Shown here: piece by piece, positions 1 through 5,312 of the stretch
Layout of the letters: every line of letters begins with the position of its first letter
How positions within the stretch are numbered: the stretch's first letter is position 1
Assembly (NCBI GenBank): GCA_030591745.1
Contig: JAUVAM010000219.1
Location: 1 to 6,721 of the forward strand
Origin: Deltaproteobacteria bacterium
Lineage (GTDB): Bacteria; Myxococcota; B64-G9
Reading direction: 5' to 3'
Length of the DNA stretch: 6,721 nucleotides
Translations under genes and position numbers: made by a program
Notes under the pieces: model-generated
Databases searched by the model: none
Seen by the model: the letters and a program-made list of their open reading frames with translations, nothing else
What the model was told of the DNA's origin: nothing

Positions 1-221
1 GGCAGGAAGCGGTGGCCGGCAAAGATCTGAGCCGTTCAGAGCCCTACAGCCCTCAAGCCACCTTCGAAGCGGGGCAGGTCATTATGCACGGCAAGTTCGG
101 ACTGGGTATCGTCATGGGCACCAAGCCCGGCGGCAAGATCATCGTGGTCTTCGAAGACGACACCCGTCTGTTTGTTCACGGCAGAGGCCAGGGTCCCGGC
201 TCAAAGGGGTCCGAGAAGTAA
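1..221 (+). CDS. C-terminal part of a protein ending in a CarD/UvrD-tail-like (Tudor/SH3-like) module; 5' end probably outside the window
   Basis: The frame is open from the left edge to a TAA at 219-221. The readable tail has the pattern F-x-x-G-x-x-I-x-H-G-K-F-G-x-G-x-V, then G-x-K-I-x-V-x-F-x-D-x-x-R-x-F-V-H-G. This matches the small beta-barrel seen at the C-terminus of UvrD/PcrA-type helicases and in many short myxobacterial proteins related to the CarD/RNA-polymerase-interaction fold. In those families the module contacts RNA polymerase or nucleic acid in the cytoplasm; a role here is only inferred. The final ~14 residues (G, S, K rich) look disordered. An in-frame GTG at 12 has an AGGA only 4 bases upstream, too close for a good Shine-Dalgarno, and the frame stays open to position 1. 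I therefore treat the gene as truncated by the window, but a 69-aa protein starting at 12 is possible. It converges on the minus-strand lipoprotein gene and overlaps it by 46 bp. Confidence 0.72.
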   Translation, partial: QEAVAGKDLSRSEPYSPQATFEAGQVIMHGKFGLGIVMGTKPGGKIIVVFEDDTRLFVHGRGQGPGSKGSEK

Positions 222-1732
222 AGCAGGATATGTTCTTCGCTTAGTTGGCCCTCGAGCACTTCCCCTGCCGCGCAAGTCGGAAGAGACAAGGGCACAAGCG
301 GCAACTGGTCCACCAAAGCATATGCGCTGCGCTCGACGACCTGGGAGGCCAAAGTCCTGAGGTCCTCTCCGGTTTCGCTCAGCATCTTGTCGTGCAGAAT
401 CTCAAGGCCGTTGACCGCCACCTCCAGCAAGACAAAGCGTAGACCCATATCGTCGCCCGTCTCATCGATCTGAGGCAGCAAGGTCAAAGACAAGTCCGCC
501 CGGAAGGCCAAAACGCGCAAAGCGGCACCATCCATCTCCGCATATACATCCAGGGTCAAGTCGGGCAGCCCCAGGCGCAAGCGAAACAGTTGCTCGCCGG
601 CATCCAGGTCCGCGCCCACGAATTCCAAGCTTGGGGCACCCAAGGGTGCCAAAGCCAAGCGCATGGGGCCAAGCGGTGCCAGATCAGTCAAGGAGCGCAG
701 CAGATCGTCCAATGCCACCGGCAATTCGCCGTCACCTGCCTCACGGCAGAAGAGTCCGGAACGATGAGCCGCTGAAAGCCCCTGCAAGACAAAAGCCTTG
801 GAGAGAGCCACGGCCATACCGTAGTCCTCACCAGAGCGGGGCAAATGCTCGGGAAAAACCGCTTGGATGCCAGTGGCCGGCTCTGCCGGCACGAGGTCGG
901 CGGGCACGCAGGCATGGGTGGTAGCGGTCACGCCTCCGACCAGGGCCAAATGCCAATCCTGCACACCCTGACCCAAAGAATCCAAACTCGGCGCCAAGGA
1001 GAAAGACAGACCGGCCGGCAGCCTGCCCGCACAAGCCCTGTCGAGGCCCAAAGACTGCCCAGCCGCCGAAGCCAGGTTTCCAGAAAGGGCCTGCAAGCCG
1101 ACCCGGTAGGCTTCTTCCAGGGCCACACGCCATCGCTCTTCTAATTCACTGCCTTCTTGCTCTGGACAACCCGCTTCCAATTCAAATTCGAGCCACTCGG
1201 CGTACTCGCCTTCCCAAAAAGCCTCGGAAGCAAAGACCAGATTCGCGCCATCGACTGCCTGTTCAGCAGTCAAGAGCACCAGGCCCTGCCTGCCCGCCAA
1301 GCGAATGACGAGACTGCATGCCCGCAAGGGTTCCCCATCGGAAAAAATTTGCATGGGCACATCCAAAACCAAAGGCTTGCTTTGCAAGGCAATCGAAAGG
1401 GCGGTGCCCTCCAGGGAAGGGGCCAAACTTTCCAAGCCCAGCGATTCCGAAAAAGCAGGGCTTGTGAAACTCAGGGTTTCTCCGAGGGTCCCTGCCAACT
1501 CGGGCAGTTCAAGCGACACCATGGCCTGCCCGGCCTCGCCCAGAAGCCACAAGAGCTCGTGGTCCAGGGCCTCGAGCTCGGCGGCCGGGGAGTAAAAAGC
1601 CACCGCTTGCTGACCCAATTGCTGTTCTTGCAGGGGCTCGGACAAGGGTTCGAGGCTGCATGACGCAGGCGCCTGACATGCGCAGATGCCGAGCAAGCCG
1701 GCACCCAAAGCCAGGCGGAGGAGGCCTCTCAT
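176..1732 (-). CDS. Leu-rich predicted lipoprotein of unknown function, translationally coupled to the upstream propeller gene
   Basis: I do not recognise a named family. The 518-aa product starts with a short hydrophobic signal (residues 1-18) ending in I-C-A-C19-Q, a plausible though atypical lipobox (L-G-I-C17 is the alternative). It should thus be lipid-anchored in the envelope; Gln at +2 would favour the outer membrane by the E. coli rule. The mature part is rich in Leu, Ala and Glu and alternates short beta-like strands with helices. Nine Cys in all include C139, C189, C234, C275, C329 and C487. A helical 'LSKAFVLQGLSAAHRSGLFC' stretch near 310-329 followed by amphipathic strands recalls TULIP/BPI-like lipid-binding folds, but this is a weak impression. 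The start at 1732 is chosen over the in-frame ATG at 1768: it makes an ATGA overlap with the upstream stop, has GGGAG six bases upstream, and begins directly with the signal peptide. The last 15 codons overlap the convergent + strand gene. Confidence 0.85.
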   Translation of the reverse strand: MRGLLRLALGAGLLGICACQAPASCSLEPLSEPLQEQQLGQQAVAFYSPAAELEALDHELLWLLGEAGQAMVSLELPELAGTLGETLSFTSPAFSESLGLESLAPSLEGTALSIALQSKPLVLDVPMQIFSDGEPLRACSLVIRLAGRQGLVLLTAEQAVDGANLVFASEAFWEGEYAEWLEFELEAGCPEQEGSELEERWRVALEEAYRVGLQALSGNLASAAGQSLGLDRACAGRLPAGLSFSLAPSLDSLGQGVQDWHLALVGGVTATTHACVPADLVPAEPATGIQAVFPEHLPRSGEDYGMAVALSKAFVLQGLSAAHRSGLFCREAGDGELPVALDDLLRSLTDLAPLGPMRLALAPLGAPSLEFVGADLDAGEQLFRLRLGLPDLTLDVYAEMDGAALRVLAFRADLSLTLLPQIDETGDDMGLRFVLLEVAVNGLEILHDKMLSETGEDLRTLASQVVERSAYALVDQLPLVPLSLPTCAAGEVLEGQLSEEHILLYFSDPFEPGPWPLP

Positions 1733-3048
1733 CGCAAGCTCCCGTCCACCAAGGCCTTGTCGGTCCATACGACCCGTCCATCACCTTGACCGTCGAGCGT
1801 TCTTCCGTAGCGAAAAGTCCCCAAGCAGAGATGGTCGGCAGCGGGCACGATCGCGCCGAAAAGCCCAACCGGGCCTTCGTCCATCAGGACTTCCGGTTCA
1901 GAAAACCCACTTTCGGGAGTGCCGTGGAGCAGCCGAAGATCCTGACGAGCGGCATCCAGGTACGCAATGATCGCCTGGCCGTCCGATCCGTAAATCAGAT
2001 GACAGTGAGAGCCCACGACACGCTGCACCAACGCCCCACGCTCGCCGACCTCCAACCCGTCGTCCAAAACCATGGTCCTTACGCTGCCATCGTCATTCCA
2101 GGCATAGTTCAAAGAGCCACGAGCCCGATCATGGTAGACCACGGCCAGATTGCCATTCGGATCCAAGGCCGCCGACAACCATGTGCCCGCATCAGGGCCC
2201 GCGTCCAAGGCGATGAGACTCCAGGTGCTGTTGCTTCGATAGGCCAGCTGAAGCTTGCCGGAGCATGGATCTCTCATGGCCAGCCACTCCCCGCCTCTCT
2301 GGTCGAGCACCATCCCCAAACTCCGCCCCATTTCTCGCTCAACACGCCCGGGAGCCTGGTCCGGATCACAGGTCGTCACCCGCTCAACAGCCCATCGCCC
2401 GTCCGAGGACTTGCGGGCGACCTTGACCACACCCAGATCCTCGTCCAAAAAAGCGATATGGGGTTGACCCTCGGCATCCAAGGCCAGGGAGGCCGCACGA
2501 CCCACCACGTGCTCGTCCTCCCCTGCCCGAGGCACGGTCACGACATCCCAGCCCTCTACGGTCTTAGCGGCATACTTCAGCCGTCCGTTGCTGCGATCAA
2601 AATAGGCAATGTGCGGGCGGTCCAAGGGGCCCAGGGCCAAGGAGGCGTAAAGACCTACGTTGTCCCCAAGGAGCACCGGGGCCACGGGGTCGGCCCTCAG
2701 ATCACTTTGCAGCGAATAAGCAAAAGGCAGGCCGTCCACGTATTCGTATTCGAAAGTGCCGTCGTCTTTTTCCTTGGCGAAGACCAAATCGCCATAACGC
2801 TTGGCGTAGGCCGCAAAAACACGGCGACCGGATTCATCCAGGGCCGCCGACAAGTAACGCCCCAAATCGGCAGGGACTGCCTCGGGGCGAAGTTCAAGAC
2901 AAACGCCCTGCTCGGGATCGCAAATTTGCCCGACCGGACATCCGCCCGGACAAGGCCCGGCCACCTCGTCGTCACAGGCTTGGCCCGGGACCAAAAGCAA
3001 TGCGGTCAAACTGACAAAGAAAAAAGTGGCGGCCGCCGGACCGCGCAT
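1729..3048 (-). CDS. Exported, probably lipid-anchored, seven-blade beta-propeller-like protein with a minimal Cys-rich linker
   Basis: The 439-aa product has a hydrophobic signal (residues 5-20) ending in P-G-Q-A-C25-D-D. This is a signal-peptide cleavage site with a weak lipobox, since Gly stands at -3. A short linker with Cys at 33, 37, 43 and 50 follows, in the 'C-P-x-G-x-x-C-D-P-x-x-G-x-C' style of exported myxobacterial proteins. Residues ~64-430 hold about seven repeats of 40-50 aa with the core 'S-x-A-L-D-x-x-G-x-P-H-I-A-Y-x-D-x-x-x-G-x-L-K-Y-A', starting near 64, 130, 182, 241, 287, 336 and 391. This reads as a BNR/sialidase-like propeller scaffold. No sialidase catalytic set (Arg triad, Tyr/Glu) is evident, so a binding role is more likely than enzymatic. 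It resembles the 695-aa neighbour upstream and overlaps the downstream lipoprotein gene by ATGA. The start is supported by AAGGAG eight bases upstream. Confidence 0.9.
   Translation of the reverse strand: MRGPAAATFFFVSLTALLLVPGQACDDEVAGPCPGGCPVGQICDPEQGVCLELRPEAVPADLGRYLSAALDESGRRVFAAYAKRYGDLVFAKEKDDGTFEYEYVDGLPFAYSLQSDLRADPVAPVLLGDNVGLYASLALGPLDRPHIAYFDRSNGRLKYAAKTVEGWDVVTVPRAGEDEHVVGRAASLALDAEGQPHIAFLDEDLGVVKVARKSSDGRWAVERVTTCDPDQAPGRVEREMGRSLGMVLDQRGGEWLAMRDPCSGKLQLAYRSNSTWSLIALDAGPDAGTWLSAALDPNGNLAVVYHDRARGSLNYAWNDDGSVRTMVLDDGLEVGERGALVQRVVGSHCHLIYGSDGQAIIAYLDAARQDLRLLHGTPESGFSEPEVLMDEGPVGLFGAIVPAADHLCLGTFRYGRTLDGQGDGRVVWTDKALVDGSLR
1739..1743 (-). promoter_or_regulatory. Ribosome binding site that decides the start at 1732
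   Basis: On the minus strand GGGAG lies six bases before the ATG at 1732, inside the 3' end of the upstream propeller gene. The alternative ATG at 1768 has no comparable purine-rich site. The ATG shares bases with the upstream TGA (ATGA), so ribosomes finishing the upstream gene can reinitiate here. Confidence 0.7.
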
Positions 3049-3056
3049 GGCAGTAG

Positions 3057-3062
3057 CTCCTT
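3057..3062 (-). promoter_or_regulatory. Strong Shine-Dalgarno for the 439-aa propeller gene
   Basis: AAGGAG on the minus strand, eight bases before the ATG at 3048. It fixes the start and places the signal peptide at the N-terminus. Confidence 0.8.
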
Positions 3063-3080
3063 CTTGCGTTTACCTGGTTC

Positions 3081-3109
3081 ATTATAGCGGCAAACGAGAA
3101 TTGTCGCCA
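3081..3109 (-). promoter_or_regulatory. Sigma70-type promoter for the 439-aa propeller / 518-aa lipoprotein unit
   Basis: A perfect TATAAT on the minus strand (3081-3086) lies in the gap after the 695-aa gene. A partial -35, TGGCGA (3104-3109), is 17 bp upstream; GCGACA (3102-3107) at 15 bp matches the consensus better but at a poor spacing. Initiation near 3074 would give a leader of about 26 nt containing the AAGGAG. No operator-like palindrome was seen around it. Confidence 0.6.
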
Positions 3110-3135
3110 GTATGCTTGCTGTACAAAAATGGAAA

Positions 3136-5223
3136 TTATGGAGTGAACAAACGCAGATCAATCGCCGAGCTGAAGGGCTCCGTGCGCAGGTTGTGCTTGA
3201 AGTTGGAGATCAGCGAATCTTCGTCGGCCGTCAAGACCATATCCACAAAGAATCCATAAGCACCGACGAAATTCTCAGCGATCTCTTTTCGGGCCACAAT
3301 CTCCAAATTCCAGGTGCCATCAGGCGCCCGAGTCCCGTGCAGCAAGTCCTCGGTGGTCCCGTCTTGATAGGCCACGCGCACACGGGCGCTGGAATCGGCC
3401 ACCACGCGAGGGAAGTTGCCCACCCAGTGAAAAGCGCCCACCGCGGAAGCGGCGTCCGTGGGGTTGCCATCCACATCCCGTGCCCCCACATCCACAAGCT
3501 CGGGTGCGGACACACCCGCGTTAACGTACCAAAGTTCGCCCAAAGCCGGATCTTGATAGGTGACGTGAATCTGATCCGAGCCATCGATGAACATGTCGCA
3601 ATCGATGCCGCGACCGGTGTCCAAAACAGCGGGCGCGCCGAAAGCCGAACCGGTCCAACTGGCAAAGCGCAATTCGGGATTGCTCGAGTTCACATAGTAA
3701 GCAACAGCAGGCGAGCCGTCATCGAACAAGGCCAGAGAGGCAAACAGACCCACGCCGTCGGGCAGATCGTCCAAGGCCGACCCGGTCATCAGGACTTCGC
3801 AGGCACCGGCAACACAAGCTTCACCATCGGCGCAGCCATCACCGGCATTGCAGTTGGCCGCATCGTCTTCGACCGCGCAAGCGCCGAAAGACTCAAGGCA
3901 GACCGAGCCCACATCGCAGGAATCCGGGGTGCAGGGCATGGCCATGCTGTCGAGCTCGTAGAAAGTCCAGTCGGTGTCGGCCTGGGGATCGGTCACGCCG
4001 TCGTTGGCCCAGGCCAGCTTGAGCATGGATTGGCCGCTGTCGTTGAGGGTCATGTAAGCGATCATGGGCCGGCCATCCGGCCCCACGGCCATCGAGCTGT
4101 AGCGACCGGTCAGTCCGTTATCATCCACCGTGTGCACGGTCCAGAACAGGCCATCGGCGCTCACTGCGTACTTCAGGGCGCCGTTGGTTCGGTCGTGGTA
4201 GGAGATGCGAATCAAGCTCGAATCCTCCACCACGATATCCGTATCCCAGCCCACGTCGTCTCCAGGCTCGGCGATTCCGTTACGCGGCCCATTGGCATCG
4301 CCCTCACAAGGGGCATCTGCGGGCACGCCATCGACGAAGGTCCAATCCACCGTGGCCCCGGTGGCGGCCCCGCTGGCCATCCCAAAGAGCAGATCGCCGT
4401 AGGGACGACCATAATACCCGCTCAGGACGGGCACCCCGTCCGGCAGCAAGGCCAAGGCCGAATGCTGACCGGCAAAGGCCGGGTCCAAGGGAGGCAAGGG
4501 CACGCAAGAGCAAGTCACGTCCTGCCATGCACAGGTCTCTTCGTTCAAGCTGCCGCCCGGGTCCGGGTTTTGCATCAAGCAATCTTCGCATTTCAGATCC
4601 GGGCAAGGATCGGGGATGGGATCGCAATTGTTGGTGGCCTGGCAGCAATAGGTACCATCGGGGCAAGCACCGCCGCAGGGCTGGGCGCATTCACACATGC
4701 CACGGACGCAGCGGGGATACTGGGATGCGGTGCATTCCACGTAAAGCGGGAAAGCAGGATCTTCGCATTCCGAATCTTCCTCGCAGCGCACGAAGAGACA
4801 TTCCTGGCAGCCGGTCTCCGGATCGGGCTCGGTCGGGCAATAACGAGGCAAGTCGTTTTCCGGCGGGCAATCGGCGTCCGAGGCGCATTCGGAACTTTCG
4901 CAACAGCTATCGACGCAAGCCTCGCAGGCCCCGCAGTCGGCACCCACAACACAGGGATTGTCGCAGGCGACCTTGTCCACACAAACTCCGTCCACGCATT
5001 CCAAAGTGTCGTCGTCGCAGTCGGTATCCGTAAGACAATCCTTGCAACCGCCGCAACAGGAGTCAACGCAGCTCACCCCATCCGCACAGTCGGTATCCAC
5101 TTCGCAGGCATCATCCGCCCCACAAAGACAAGGCGGCTTACCGTCGCCACAATCACAAGCCCACAAACCCATGAGCATCCAGGACAAAGCCAGCAATATC
5201 CAACTCGAAGATCGGCGCGTCAC
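3136..5223 (-). CDS. Large Cys-rich lipoprotein with a seven-blade propeller-like domain
   Basis: The 695-aa product begins with an Arg-containing n-region, a hydrophobic core and L-W-A-C23-D, a good lipobox, so it should be lipid-anchored; Asp at +2 is the E. coli inner-membrane retention signal but may not apply here. Residues 23-240 form a stalk with 43 Cys (about 20%), acidic and full of 'D-x-D-C', 'C-V-D-S-C-C' and 'C-x-x-G-x-C' turns, presumably disulfide-knotted outside the cytoplasm. Residues ~254-695 give about seven propeller-like repeats starting near 254, 325, 372, 490, 538, 593 and 650 with the core 'G-R-P-M-I-A-Y' / 'N-G-A-L-K-Y-A'. An 8-Cys module (431-475) is inserted between blades 3 and 4. 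The start is GTG with AAGGAG seven bases upstream. It is a paralogue of the 439-aa downstream protein, sharing the 'Y-G-D-L' and 'F-V-D-G' segments of blade 1 and a similar last blade. A binding or adhesive surface role is inferred; no catalytic motif was found. Confidence 0.92.
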   Translation of the reverse strand: MTRRSSSWILLALSWMLMGLWACDCGDGKPPCLCGADDACEVDTDCADGVSCVDSCCGGCKDCLTDTDCDDDTLECVDGVCVDKVACDNPCVVGADCGACEACVDSCCESSECASDADCPPENDLPRYCPTEPDPETGCQECLFVRCEEDSECEDPAFPLYVECTASQYPRCVRGMCECAQPCGGACPDGTYCCQATNNCDPIPDPCPDLKCEDCLMQNPDPGGSLNEETCAWQDVTCSCVPLPPLDPAFAGQHSALALLPDGVPVLSGYYGRPYGDLLFGMASGAATGATVDWTFVDGVPADAPCEGDANGPRNGIAEPGDDVGWDTDIVVEDSSLIRISYHDRTNGALKYAVSADGLFWTVHTVDDNGLTGRYSSMAVGPDGRPMIAYMTLNDSGQSMLKLAWANDGVTDPQADTDWTFYELDSMAMPCTPDSCDVGSVCLESFGACAVEDDAANCNAGDGCADGEACVAGACEVLMTGSALDDLPDGVGLFASLALFDDGSPAVAYYVNSSNPELRFASWTGSAFGAPAVLDTGRGIDCDMFIDGSDQIHVTYQDPALGELWYVNAGVSAPELVDVGARDVDGNPTDAASAVGAFHWVGNFPRVVADSSARVRVAYQDGTTEDLLHGTRAPDGTWNLEIVARKEIAENFVGAYGFFVDMVLTADEDSLISNFKHNLRTEPFSSAIDLRLFTP

Positions 5224-5230
5224 GTCACCT

Positions 5231-5236
5231 CTCCTT
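5231..5236 (-). promoter_or_regulatory. Shine-Dalgarno supporting the GTG start at 5223
   Basis: AAGGAG on the minus strand, seven bases before GTG. There is no nearby ATG that keeps the signal peptide intact, so this site decides in favour of the GTG start. Confidence 0.78.
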
Positions 5237-5254
5237 TCAAATCAAAAGTCCCCT

Positions 5255-5284
5255 ATTATGACCGAAATCCCCCCACCCACGCAA
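5255..5284 (-). promoter_or_regulatory. Probable sigma70-type promoter for the 695-aa lipoprotein gene
   Basis: CATAAT (5255-5260, five of six consensus bases) with TTGCGT (5279-5284, three of six) 18 bp upstream, minus strand, inside the 89-bp gap. The distance from the -10 element to the start codon is nearly the same as for the 439-aa gene's promoter. The G-run in the spacer is unusual. The -35 match alone would not be convincing. Confidence 0.42.
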
Positions 5285-5293
5285 GCATTGCCC

Positions 5294-5311
5294 CGGTTCT
5301 ACAAGGAACCG
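5294..5311 (-). terminator. Small perfect hairpin right after the stop of the fibrinogen-like gene; possible weak terminator
   Basis: On the minus strand CGGTTC-CTTGTA-GAACCG forms a 6-bp perfect stem with a 6-base loop, beginning one base after the TGA at 5315-5313. No U-run follows (the next bases are GGGCAATGC), so it is not a canonical intrinsic terminator. It may protect the 3' end or aid termination. The downstream promoter supports a transcription-unit boundary here. Confidence 0.35.
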
Positions 5312-5312
5312 A

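Noticed and set aside
1157..1663. 168-codon open frame on the + strand
   Set aside because: Antisense shadow of the 518-aa lipoprotein gene in the same codon phase, with low-complexity composition.
1733..1768. Longer N-terminus for the 518-aa lipoprotein from the ATG at 1768
   Set aside because: It adds 12 polar residues before the signal peptide, has no good Shine-Dalgarno and extends the overlap with the upstream gene. The ATGA start with GGGAG is better.
1729..3048. Sialidase or other glycosidase activity for the propeller proteins
   Set aside because: The blades carry the I-A-Y-x-D / L-K-Y-A core but no recognisable catalytic Arg triad or Tyr/Glu pair, so an enzymatic call is not supported.
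1660..3087. 475-codon open frame on the + strand
   Set aside because: Same antisense-phase effect opposite the 439-aa propeller gene. No signal, domain or convincing RBS.
3087..3110. Hairpin or terminator after the 695-aa gene
   Set aside because: GGCGACAA and TTTGCCGC pair only partly, and there is no U-run. The segment overlaps the promoter for the next gene.
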